Below are positions 54,901-64,000 of a DNA stretch of 64,000 bases, one piece after another. Below the pieces are notes generated by a model. The model searched no databases. It saw only the letters and a list, made by a program, of their open reading frames with translations, and was not told the DNA's origin. Source of the stretch: Pascua guehoae (taxonomy: Eukaryota > Basidiomycota > Tremellomycetes > Trichosporonales > Trichosporonaceae). The position numbers and the translations under genes are program-made. The stretch covers positions 987,476 to 1,051,475 of the forward strand of contig BCJX01000002.1 of assembly GCA_001600415.1 (NCBI GenBank), written 5' to 3'. The stretch's first letter is position 1, and every line of letters begins with the position of its first letter.

Positions 54901-57900
54901 CAGGATGCTCGACCCCCTACTCCGCTGCACCATGGAGACGGCAGCAGATGGAGGGAAGACACGGTCTGGAGACGCATCCCTGATCAACTACTTTGTGTCG
55001 GGCATGACTGGTCTCTTCCGCTTTGGCGGGCAGGGTTTGAGCAAGGCGTGTCAGTCGACCGAGGTCCGCAAGTCCCCAAACGCTCAATTCGTGACGCGAG
55101 TCGAGAGCACGTACCCCGAGGTCAACACGTACCTTGAGCTCTTGACCGAGCTCCTCACAACGTGGGTGAAAACGTGCCTATCTCAATGCTGACCACCAGG
55201 CTGCTTGACGAAGGTCCCAATCAACAACTCACGTTGCGTGTGCAGTCGTCGTCTCTCGAGCTGCTGCAGCTGCTCGTCTCGCGCGGCGACCTATCTCCCA
55301 AGTCGCTCACGCATATTAAAAAGGCCATTGTCCAAAAGCTCAATATTGCCACAAAGCACCGCTCTCTCACGCTGCAGAACACAATGCTCCACCTCTTGCA
55401 CTCGACCATTTCTGCCCCTGGGACCACGGAGAGGCGTCGAAGCCACCGCGTGACGTCTTCGACCTTCTCGATCCCGGAAAAACCACGGCTGTCCGAAGAG
55501 GCTGCCAACGAGTTTGACCAGGCATTGGTAAAGATGGTCCTCGTCGGCGTATCGTCACCAGGCAATCGTCCTATCCTGCAACATTGGGTCGATTTTGTAC
55601 TCATGACCATCCCACATCTTGAGCACAGGCAGGTGCAGTTGCGCACATTGTGCGACTGCTTTTGCGAGCAGTTGCGCATGACGATGATCCAGCTGCGGAA
55701 CACCTTTTCCGTCGTTTCCATCATCGACCAGCCTGCGATGACCACCGAGGCGGAACCGATCATGCTATTGAGCGTCGTCGAGCGACTCGCATCGGTCCTT
55801 GGCGCCAAACTTGGGCTGAGAAGCAGCGAGGACAAAGACCGCGCGAACCATGAAGGTGGTGGGCTTCTCGGATATCTTCCGACAGTCTTCTCGGTCGAGG
55901 CTCCCACGGATGTAGCCGTACGTGCAACTTGTTGGGTGGTAGCTGACAGCAGTCCAAAGTTGAAGCGTCTCGATACCTCGATGACATTGTCGAGGCGCTC
56001 CTCGTTACATGGTCAGTGACTGAGGAGCCCGAGGTCGATCACTCGGATCCGTCGCTCGCATCCAGAGCACAGATCATGTCTCGCACTCGCGTTCGCGCCC
56101 GCAAGGCTCTCGAGAAGATGTTCAAGGCCCAGCCTTCGGAGATCATGGGCAGCTGTGTGCAAGTATGGGCAACAAAATCGAGTGACATTTCTGTGAGTGG
56201 CACATCAGCCCACGATCAAGGCTGACGTAAGGACTCGGCAATCTTCAACTGCATTGACACCCTCGCGCCAACAACAAAGGTTGTCGACCTGATCTGCGAG
56301 CACATGAACGGCAAGGGCCGTGGTTCTGTCTCTGATAGGTAAGCTGATGCCCTCATCTCAGTGCTCATCAGCACAGCTCGAACCCCGCATTAGCCTCGTT
56401 TCTCGAAGTCTACATCAGCCGCCTGGAGGGCCCCATTGCGGTGCAGGTCTGGAATGCGCAGTATAGCTATGCTCGTGAAGTGCTCGGTCAAGCGAACACG
56501 CCAGCGGGTCGCATGCTGCTCTTCCCAATGTTGCGTTGCCTCACAGCGCTGGGTCAGATCGTGTCGACTACGAGTGCGCTAGAGGACCGTCGTCTCCGCC
56601 GCGACCTACAGGACACGTTTGCCAAGTTGCTAGACGCTGTCCTTTCCAATTCCTCAAGGATAGGTAACAGCGCACTTTGGGACCGCGAAAGGGCACTGGG
56701 CGCGATCGACGACGACAACGCACCGACTACTGCCAGTGGGGTTCAAAAGGTGAGCCCAATGCCTTGAGGATGATCTGACCCAGCAGATCTACGCGTATGT
56801 CTGCGACCACGTCATGCAGAATCTCCGCACGTTCCTCGTGGACAATGACCGCGTTGCGAGTGCATGCCACAGTATATCATCCACTATCATTGCGCCAGCG
56901 TTCAAGCAGCAACGCGTCGACGCGACCGTCCTTCGGCTCCTCCGCGAGTTGACCAGGATTCCTGTAGCGGTCAAGTCATGGCGTCTGCCGGTCGGCGACG
57001 CATTCAACGACAATCGCTTCTTCCGCATTCGCCCGGACGACAGTGGGCAGTGGAAACCGCTCGTGTGCGCGCTCATGGACACTGACAAGGAACGATTTGG
57101 GGATCTACTGGGTGAGCTCATTAAAAAGCCCGGCTTCGGAGAGCTAACTCTCAGGACGCATCGCTGCGGCGCCGTCGGCCAACATCTTTACGAATCGCGA
57201 GGCAGAGATGATTTCGCGATCGCTCAACCTTCGGCGACTGTCGTTTGTCCTCCTGGCCGCGGAGCGAAACCACTACTTGGCACAGCTCCCGTTGATCCAG
57301 GAAAAGCTCGTAGAGATTCTGCGCACAAACGTGGTCTCGCCACGCGTTCACTACGAGGTGTATCTGTGCCTGCGCGTTCTCATGTGCCGCATTAGCCCTC
57401 AACACCTTGCCAACTTTTGGCCGGTCATCCTTGCCGAGCTCTTCCGCGTCTTTGAGGCGACCATGGATGAGCCGCCAGAAGACGGTGATGAGCACCTCCT
57501 GTTGGTCCTTGCGGCTTGCAAGTTCCTCGACCTCCTTCTTGTCATTCAGTCCGAGGACTTCCAAGTGTGGGTAGATAACGTCCACCCTCTTCTGACCCAG
57601 CAGCCATCAATGGATCTTTGTCACGGACACGACGGATGCGTCACACCCACCAGAGGACTACAGCCCCGAGGCGCTCGTCGACCGCCTGGGAGAGATCCTC
57701 GCCGACCACACGGACGCTACCAAGGTAAGGTGTTCTTCCGTACCTCAACTTGCCTAACCTGCAGTTGGCCGACAGCATTATCATTGCCCCACCAGACACG
57801 GGGCTGCGCCGCCCGCACCTCTCCAACCTCAAGACGCTGGCGTCGCTCCACCAGCTCCAGCCCTTCTTTGCTCGCGCGAGTATCGACACGTTTGAGGGCG

Positions 57901-57974
57901 TGTACGCCGACGCCGGTGTAGACTGGGACGCGATCGAGGAGGGGTTCATTGGGGAGATTTTCGAGGGCGAGTGA
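51959..57974 (+). CDS. DOP1: DOP1 (Dopey) leucine-zipper-like trafficking protein
   Basis: Twenty-one exons, all in phase, giving 1737 residues, the usual length for fungal Dop1: 51959-52241, 52313-52446, 52500-52649, 52694-52903, 52941-53215, 53252-53432, 53472-53747, 53784-53888, 53929-54318, 54356-54478, 54516-54696, 54735-54867, 54904-55161, 55200-55917, 55950-56192, 56232-56338, 56377-56749, 56784-57111, 57155-57566, 57601-57724 and 57765-57974. After a Ser/Pro-rich N-terminus (about 95 residues) the Dopey domain begins with YKKYANQVDRALQSFESVNEW and continues with [23 protein letters not shown] and DVYGHVFSIIG. Family knowledge: Dop1 works with Mon2 and the flippase Neo1 in endosome-Golgi recycling and ER organisation. 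The rest is alpha-helical repeat sequence. Two acceptors are NAGNAG (55949/55952 and 56783/56786). Confidence 0.93.
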
Positions 57975-58144
57975 GGGGTAGGGTGCGCGGTAGGATGCGC
58001 GGACGGCAAGACGAAGTACACTACAAGACACTAGCATAGACTGCATCAATGCCTACATGCATTGCTAGAATACTGCTAGAGGTTGTTGCTCCCAGGCAAA
58101 GGCGGCTGCTTCTCCAACGTTGACGGCTTGTCTACACAAAAGGA

Positions 58145-60003
58145 CTAGACGGCACGCAGAGGGTCCTTGTCCTTTGTGCTCACGAGCACCTCCCAGCCCT
58201 TTTCCTCGGCGTCGAGCTCCTGCTGGAGCCACGGCTGGAGCACAGCCCTGAGGAACGGCCGCTCGGTGTTGGAGTGGTTGGCGAGGATGACGGCCTGGCC
58301 GTTGGCGACCGTCGCGAGCACCTCGTGCTGGGTGTCAGTGGCCGCGAGGTGTCAGGTGCCATAAAAGTCTGGACGCGTCGCACGGAACGAATGAACAACG
58401 AGTCAAAGGCAACCAAGACGTACGTGGGACATTTCGCCCGTGATCAAGAGGTCGGCCTTGACGCCACGGAGCACGCCGCCGCCCGAACCGGCACAGACCG
58501 CGATGCTCTGGATCGGCTTTTCGGTCGCGGGGAGCGCGAGCTGGACTGCGGAGTTAGTCGGGCACGGCACCGCCGCGGGGGGTCGGGGGGGGGGGGGGGG
58601 GGGTGGGTGGGGAGTACATGGCTCCCTTACAATCCCCCATGCCCGATGCCTCACTCTCCACGCGACACCAGACTGCTCCTCTCACCCCACTCGCCGTCCA
58701 ACACCTGCGCCAAACGCACCACTCTCAACATCCAAATGCTTCTTGACCGCCGCCACCGCGTCGGCGACCTTGATGGGGCTCTTGAGCTGTACGATCCGGC
58801 CCATGCCGGCGCCCTCGAATCCGCTGGGCGGGTTTTCGACGCGGTCGACAACCTCGGAGCTGGACGCGTTGGCCAGGAAGGGCTCTACGAGCCTGGTGTT
58901 AGTGAATTATTTAAACCTGGATGGGGAGGGGGAGGGGACGAGGGGATAAGGAGAGGAGAGAGAAGGAGGAGGGAGAGAGCTAGAAAGAGAGAGAGAGAGG
59001 GGAAAGAGAGGGGGGAGAGGAGGAAAAGGGAGAGGAGGAGACGAGAGAGAAAGAGAAGAGCAAAGGAGGGCAGAGAGAAGGAAAAGGGACACAGAAACGG
59101 ACAGAGAAGGGAGAGAGAGAAAGGGAGAGAGAGAAATGGAGAGAGAAAGGGTAGAACCAAGGAGGTGACGATCCGAGGCACGCACCAAGTATTGACACCC
59201 TTGGGGGTCGCGTCTACACTGGTGTGTGGGCTGAAGATGCTGATGCCGCGTGCGGCGAGCTTGAGGAGCGACTGCTGGAGGGGGTCGGACATTGTGAGTG
59301 TCTTGAGCGCGCGGAAGATCTGTTTGGGCGTCAGTCAAGCGGGCTGGGACATGGGAGGTGTGTGTGGTGGGGTGTGGTGGGGTGTGGTGGGGTGTGGTGC
59401 AGTGCAGTGTTGGGGTGAGTGGTGGTGGGGATTGCGAGTGACAGGAAAGGGTGGAGGTGAGGAATAGCCAGAGAAGAAGGGGACGGTCGCATGAACGCGA
59501 GCATGGTCCAGACCGGACACAATAACAAGAATGGCGGCTGGGACCAGGCGGAGCTTGGTGGCATGGACATGGCCAAGGGGTCGGGTCGACTCACCGGCGG
59601 GTGGTAGGCAATAACGACCGAGCACGAGGGGAGCGCGAGTGCCTCGGCGCAGACGGCGGGCGTGAGGCTGGCATCAGCACGAGCATGGGCATGGTCGTCA
59701 CACTAGCACCAGGCCTCGAGGGCATTGGGGGCACGACGCGCAGGCCAGGGGCCAGAGTTTAGTGTGAATAGTGTACCCACTCAATGGTCAGGAGGACCTG
59801 CTTGCTGCTCTCGCTCGGGAATGGTGCTTCGACAATGACGCCCACCTGGGCACGTCAGCACGCCCGCCATCATCATTGGCACGATATCGACATGGCCACA
59901 AGGACAGGTCACGTACATTGTCCCAGCTCGTCTCTGCGAGCTGGAGGGGCGCGATGCGCTCCCACACGCGCTTGACGAGGGCGATGGGTGTGCGTGTGGC
60001 CAT
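58145..60003 (-). CDS. NIF3: NIF3 family protein (NGG1-interacting factor 3 / DUF34)
   Basis: Seven exons: 59917-60003, 59781-59845, 59595-59667, 59186-59319, 58720-58892, 58424-58545 and 58145-58327, giving 278 residues. Family motifs: ETSWDNVGVIVE, VVIAYHPPI, SPHTSVDATPKGVN (metal-binding His and Asp), SIAVCAGSGGGVL, ADLLITGEMSHHEVL, and the C-terminal VILANHSNTE with the last metal ligands His and Glu. The family forms toroidal hexamers with a dinuclear metal site; the biochemical role is unsettled (GTP cyclohydrolase-like or metal-chaperone proposals). Introns are odd in composition: one is almost pure GA on the plus strand, one has a 19-nt G run, one has GGTGT repeats. The stop is 170 bp from that of DOP1 (convergent). 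Confidence 0.9.
58585..58603. repeat. 19-nt poly-G (plus) / poly-C (transcript) run in a NIF3 intron
   Basis: Uninterrupted G run within intron 58546-58719, i.e. C on the NIF3 transcript. Confidence 0.85.
58917..59160. repeat. GA-rich low-complexity tract in a NIF3 intron
   Basis: About 240 bp of almost pure purine (gagaga, ggagag, aaagag) on the plus strand fills most of intron 58893-59185; on the transcript it is a C/T tract. It yields Arg/Glu- and Ser/Leu-rich open frames on both strands, which are not genes. Confidence 0.85.
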
Positions 60004-60336
60004 GGTGAGGACGGGGGGTGATGGGGGAGAGTTGGGGCAGGGAGCGAGGGAGAGATGGAGGACGCAGAGAGTTGGAGGGTTGGAGAGTTAAGGTGGGTTG
60101 GGTGGGTGCTGGGGTGCTGGGTGCAAAGATGGACTTTGCCATGACGAAATCGAGCATGGTGGCCACGTGGTCGTGGGGCCCCGGGGACTGAGTGAACTTT
60201 CTGGATGCCAACGGTTGCCGATCACGATCAAAGATACGAGCAGTACAGATTACAAGGCTGGTATTCGCATCTCGTCTCTTTTCTCGCAAAACATCTCCAC
60301 TTTTTGTGCTTAAACATCACCAACAACGTATCGACC
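60004..60336. promoter_or_regulatory. Divergent promoter between NIF3 and CNS1
   Basis: 333 bp without a gene; it must hold both promoters and leaders. Confidence 0.55.
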
Positions 60337-61953
60337 ATGACGACGCCACCGAAACCCGAGGAGCGGGACGCGTTCGACCTCGTGCTCGACGCCATGGCGA
60401 ATGCAAAGGGCCCCGACGGGCAGCCGCGCAAGCCCGTGACGTATGACGAGTTTCAGAAGATGATGGACGAGACGCCGCTGTTTATGCGCGAGACGCCCGA
60501 GGATACGCGCGGGGATTATGTGCTCGAGGCGTTGAAGACTCTGGCGTTTGAGGGCGATGGGGATGGTGAGTGTGGGTGTGGGTGGGTTGGGGGTTTGGGG
60601 TCGGGGATGTAGGTGTGTGGTGGCGAGCGCGTGGTGGTGCTGGAAAGTTGGCCCGTGCAGGCGCCGTGCGGGTGCCGGCGGGGGAGGAGGTAGTCTGATA
60701 AGGGGAGGGACTGCTGGGAGAGTGTGGGAGGTTGTGGCAATAGTGATTGGAGTAGACTTTGACGGGGTCACTTGGACGCGGACACGGACGCGGACACGGG
60801 GTTTGTCCACACAATGACACGGCTCGCATACTCCTGCTCAAAGCATGGGATCCTACTGGGGTCTGACGGATCGAACTACTCGACCCCAGCTAATCTCTCT
60901 TGCTCCTCGTACCCATCTTGATCCACCCGCTGACACCCAGAGGTGGGGCTCAACTTTAAAAACCACGGCAACGAGCTGTACGCGCAAAAGTCGTACAAGG
61001 ACGCGATTGACGCCTACACGTCTGGCCTGAACGCGGGCGCGAGCGACTACAATCTGCGCGTGACGCTCCTCAACAACCGGGCGGCGGCGCACCTGATGCT
61101 GAAAAACTACCGGGCCGTGCTGACGGACACGGGGTCGATTGTGACGCTTGCGGGGCTGCAGTCTCCGCCGCGGGATCCGCCCGCCAAGGCGCTGCACCGC
61201 TCGGCGCAGGCGCTGGTGGGGCTGGAAAAGTGGCGCGAGGCGGCCGACGCGGTGGCGCGGGGGCGGGCGCTGCCGGGCGAGGACAAGAATGCGGCCTGGG
61301 CGACGCTGCAGACCAAAGTGGACGAGGGGCTGCGGCGTGTGCAGGAGCGCGTGGAGCGGGCGCGGCGGACGCGCGAGACCGACGCCGCACTCCGGGCCGC
61401 CGTCAAGGACCGCGGCTTGGTGTCTGTGACGACGTCGGCGCCGCCGCAAAACCCCACCCCGCTCCATTTTGACCCCGACGCGCTCGGCCCCCAGCCCCCG
61501 CTCTACCCCAAGGACGAGGCGGATAAGTGGACGCCGCCAGGACCACAGACGCCCCTCGTCTACCCCACTTTCCTCCTCTATCCCGCCCACCAGACGAGCG
61601 ACCTCATCACCCATTTCCACGAGGACACGAGCCTCGACCAGCAGCTCGAGCCCATCTTCCCCTCGTCGTCGTCTGCAACCACCCCCGCCTGGTCAGAGTG
61701 GGACACAAAGCACGAGTACTATGGCCCAAACCTCTCCATTTACGCAGAGACGAACGCAAGGCGCCTCCTCAAGGTCGGCAAGGAGATTACACTCCGCGAG
61801 GTCATCCAAAAGGCCCACCGCGCAGCAAAGGCGGGCCAGCCAGAGGACGGCATCCCCCTCCGCGACGGCCTGCTCAGCTTTATCGTCGTCCCGCGCGGAA
61901 AGGAGGAAAAGGAGTTTATCGAGCGCTTCAAGCGCGAGCGTGATGGAAAGTAG
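60337..61953 (+). CDS. CNS1: Hsp90 co-chaperone CNS1 / TTC4 (TPR protein)
   Basis: Two exons, 60337-60565 and 60941-61953, giving 413 residues. The N-terminal region has MMDETPLFMRETPED. A three-motif TPR domain follows (GLNFKNHGNELYAQKSYKDA, LLNNRAAAHLMLKNYRAVL, KALHRSAQALVGLEKWREA) with the clamp residues (K/N, N, K/R) that bind the EEVD tail of Hsp90/Hsp70. The C-terminal half is the wheel domain of the family (YPTFLLYPAHQTSDLI ... LLSFIVVPRGKEEKEFI). Family knowledge: essential in yeast, regulates Hsp90/Hsp70 ATPase and is linked to translation elongation factor folding. The 375-nt intron is G/T-rich. Confidence 0.92.
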
Positions 61954-62227
61954 GAGCGTCAGGCCTGACGGCCTGATCGGATAGAGGGAGAGGAGACGGC
62001 TGCCACATGGAGCTTGGAGCAATGCATCTGGTAGATATGTCTAGCTGGCTAGGTTGTTTGGTGTCGGTTCTGGTGTCGGGCTAGATTGTAGAGTGATCAG
62101 AGATCAACAATGCTGAATCGTCGGAACGAGTGGCATCAATGTCGTGGCTGCCAACGTATAACTGGCCCACGTGCTTGAACGCGTAACACGTCGCACAGCC
62201 TGGTTTACAAGCTTGGGCTGCTCACGC

Positions 62228-64000
62228 TCAAACGCTGGTCGCCCTGAACGTGCGGAACACCTTACCGCCGACCCAGTGCGTGCCCGCCAGGCCGAGAATG
62301 AGCGCAACGTCGACGACAATCATGGAGACGCCGGCGAGCATAAAGCGGGGCGCAAACACCTTCCAGACCATGAGATGTCTCCTGAGCCACGCGGCACAGA
62401 CGGCGGACGCGAGGGTGATGGCGGCAAAGTACGTGGTGAACGCGAGCGAGAGCTGGACCGTATGCGCAAGGACGGGGACGGACGCGTTGGGGCGAGGCGA
62501 GACGTTCCACAGCGCGACGAGGGGCACGGCGAGGGCGGCGAGGAGGATCGGCCCCCAGGTGTTGAGCACGACGAGCGCGGGGGACCAGGGGTACGTGACC
62601 GTCTCAAAGCCGATAAAGGCCGCCTTCCACTGAATGCTGGCGAGCACGGCCTGGTGGCCCGTGGCAAAGAAGCCGACCATGCCGAGGAGGGCGACGGGGA
62701 CAACGTCTGTGAACACGGGGCGGACAAGGGCGGTGGCTTGGGATCCGGGTTCAAACGCGCCGGGGCTGGCCGACGAGGCAAACTGGAGCCGCATGAGGAC
62801 AGAGTCGCGCTGCGAGTCGATCACTTCGAGGTGGAAGAGGAGAGCCGCGACGGTGCCAATGAGGACAAACTGGCCCACGGGCGGGGTGACGAGGTGCACG
62901 AGCGCAAAGGGAATGAGCCAGAAGAGGAGGTAGCTGGCGCCGTACGCGTTGCCAAACCCGTACACTTCGACCTCTTCGTCGGCGCCAGTCTGGTCGGGCT
63001 TGCGCTTGACGTTGATGCACAATCCCGACTGGGACCAGAGGTAGGGCAAGAAACCAAGCGAGGCGCCGAGGGACGCGCGTGCAATCCAGAGCTTGGCCAT
63101 GCGCACGAGCGGGAGACGCTCCTGGTTGAGGCCCTCGTATGTCTCCATAAACTCGAGCGTCCAGTACACTGCGTTGGCGACAGTGACAAGGCGCCACGCC
63201 AGACCGAGGAAGAAGGGTGCGGGCCCGTTGAACGACTTAGACGCTCCGAGGAAGATGCCAAGGATGCGTGGAAGGAGGGCAAGTGCCGCAATGCCAACAA
63301 GCCATGCTGCCCATTCTGGCGCTGGCGCACCCGCCTCACCGTAAAAGGTCACGCGGCAGAAGGGCTGCTGCTCCTCGCGGCAGATGGTCGACAGACCCAT
63401 GGCACGCACAAGGGTGGCAAAGATGAGCGAAAAGCCGAGAATGCGCAGGCGCAGCGACGCCATGGGTGCCGTGAGGGCGCGGCCAAAGTAGACGAGCGCA
63501 ATGGTGATGAGGAGGTACTGGACGACCTGGTCCTCCCACATAATGTACGAGTTGGACGCAAACGACACGGCGTGCAGGACCAGGCAGATTGGGCCAATGC
63601 TCCGCGAGAGGTTCCAGGTCCACGCCTTGCGCCACGTGCCGGCGCTGCTGAGGAAGAGCGGGGCCGCGAGGGCAGCAGACGATCCGGCGGCAAAGGCGAC
63701 AACAAACGTGGTGATGGCAACCGCAGGCTCGCGGGTGTACACACCATTGACAGTGCCCGCGACGCTGCCAATGGCGGCACCCGCAGTCGTGGCCGTGTCC
63801 AGAGCAACACGCACGTAGACGTCCCACTGCGGGCCGCTGTTGCGGACGCCAAGGTAGAGCCCAATAGTAGCGAGCAGGCTGAGGGTGAGCGAGGCAACGC
63901 CAATGCAAATGTCGAAGACCGAGAACTGGGCCCAGAGCGCGCGGAGAGCCTCGAGCGCGGCGAGCGCGACTGCGCGGTTGTACTCGATGTGCGAGACAAC
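62228..64000 (-). CDS. GPI13: GPI ethanolamine phosphate transferase 3 (PIG-O/GPI13), C-terminal part
   Basis: An intron-free frame of 590 residues runs off the right edge of the window, so the start and the N-terminal catalytic (alkaline-phosphatase-like) domain lie outside. It opens with HIEYNRAVALAALEALRALW and contains about twelve hydrophobic helices. The loop RAMGLSTICREEQQPFCRVTFY, with its paired Cys, is characteristic of the PIG-O branch. The stop is TGA at 62228. The enzyme adds ethanolamine phosphate to the third mannose of the GPI anchor in the ER; this part is the multi-pass membrane domain. It is convergent with CNS1, with 274 bp between the stops. Confidence 0.88.
   Translation of the reverse strand, partial: VVSHIEYNRAVALAALEALRALWAQFSVFDICIGVASLTLSLLATIGLYLGVRNSGPQWDVYVRVALDTATTAGAAIGSVAGTVNGVYTREPAVAITTFVVAFAAGSSAALAAPLFLSSAGTWRKAWTWNLSRSIGPICLVLHAVSFASNSYIMWEDQVVQYLLITIALVYFGRALTAPMASLRLRILGFSLIFATLVRAMGLSTICREEQQPFCRVTFYGEAGAPAPEWAAWLVGIAALALLPRILGIFLGASKSFNGPAPFFLGLAWRLVTVANAVYWTLEFMETYEGLNQERLPLVRMAKLWIARASLGASLGFLPYLWSQSGLCINVKRKPDQTGADEEVEVYGFGNAYGASYLLFWLIPFALVHLVTPPVGQFVLIGTVAALLFHLEVIDSQRDSVLMRLQFASSASPGAFEPGSQATALVRPVFTDVVPVALLGMVGFFATGHQAVLASIQWKAAFIGFETVTYPWSPALVVLNTWGPILLAALAVPLVALWNVSPRPNASVPVLAHTVQLSLAFTTYFAAITLASAVCAAWLRRHLMVWKVFAPRFMLAGVSMIVVDVALILGLAGTHWVGGKVFRTFRATSV

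Noticed and set aside
58917..59467. Arg/Glu-rich plus-strand protein over the GA tract
   Set aside because: It is simple purine repeat within NIF3 introns and antisense to its exons.
1..64000. CRISPR arrays, prokaryotic insertion sequences or viral genes
   Set aside because: Both strands were read for regularly spaced repeats, transposase, integrase and reverse-transcriptase motifs and terminal inverted repeats; none was found besides the single hairpin at 39863-39953.

Overview
The window looks like nuclear DNA of a basidiomycete yeast, probably a tremellomycete of the Trichosporonales or a close relative. This rests on GC-rich coding sequence, genes split by many very short introns (often 37-55 nt, GTRNGT donors, CTRAC branch-like motifs a few bases before the AG), and a gene set typical of that group. 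It is a draft assembly: there is a 100-N gap inside a GT microsatellite, and scattered Ns sit inside long homopolymer-C runs. Exon models were built by hand from splice signals. For almost every gene the phases close exactly over the whole chain, which is the main support for the boundaries. Homology is from recognised motifs only; no search was run.

Region by region. 0.7-5.5 kb (-): a KDM4-type JmjN/JmjC/ePHD histone demethylase whose last exon runs without a stop into a complete dihydrofolate synthase (FOL3). 7.6-19.5 kb (+): three transporters in a row, a full-size ABCB multidrug exporter, a DHA1-type MFS antiporter and an MMT-like mitochondrial CDF metal transporter. 20.1-22.1 kb (-): a secreted flavoprotein oxidase of the berberine-bridge family. 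23.3-24.2 kb (+): an unrecognised small protein. 24.8-27.0 kb (-): a disordered protein with a C-terminal membrane anchor. 28.1 kb: an intron-containing tRNA-Glu(CUC). 29.5-30.4 kb (+): a BTB-like protein. 31.7-33.9 kb (+): a nine-exon cytochrome P450. 34.4-34.9 kb: tail-to-tail relics of an amino-acid permease and a proline-racemase-family enzyme. 36.3-38.0 kb (+): two tandem small membrane proteins whose reading frames overlap by 16 nt. 38.0-40.8 kb: gene-poor, with a 33-bp perfect inverted repeat. 40.8-64 kb: dense housekeeping genes, namely eIF2B-alpha (GCN3), an INO80/Ies4-like nuclear protein, a very large multi-START membrane protein, DOP1, NIF3, CNS1 and the 3' part of the GPI ethanolamine-phosphate transferase GPI13.

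How they fit together. The right-hand 23 kb is constitutive cell biology: translation control, endosome-Golgi traffic, lipid transfer, Hsp90 co-chaperone and GPI anchors. Genes there are packed in divergent pairs sharing 330-490 bp promoters (START protein/DOP1, NIF3/CNS1) and convergent pairs about 170-450 bp apart. The left and centre are more accessory: exporters, P450, secreted oxidase, relics and repeats.

The most interesting observation is the in-frame joining of a formaldehyde-releasing histone demethylase to an enzyme that makes the folate which captures formaldehyde. After that come the overlapping membrane-protein pair, the 33-bp hairpin, the permease/racemase relic and the concentration of long C/G homopolymers in introns and UTRs.
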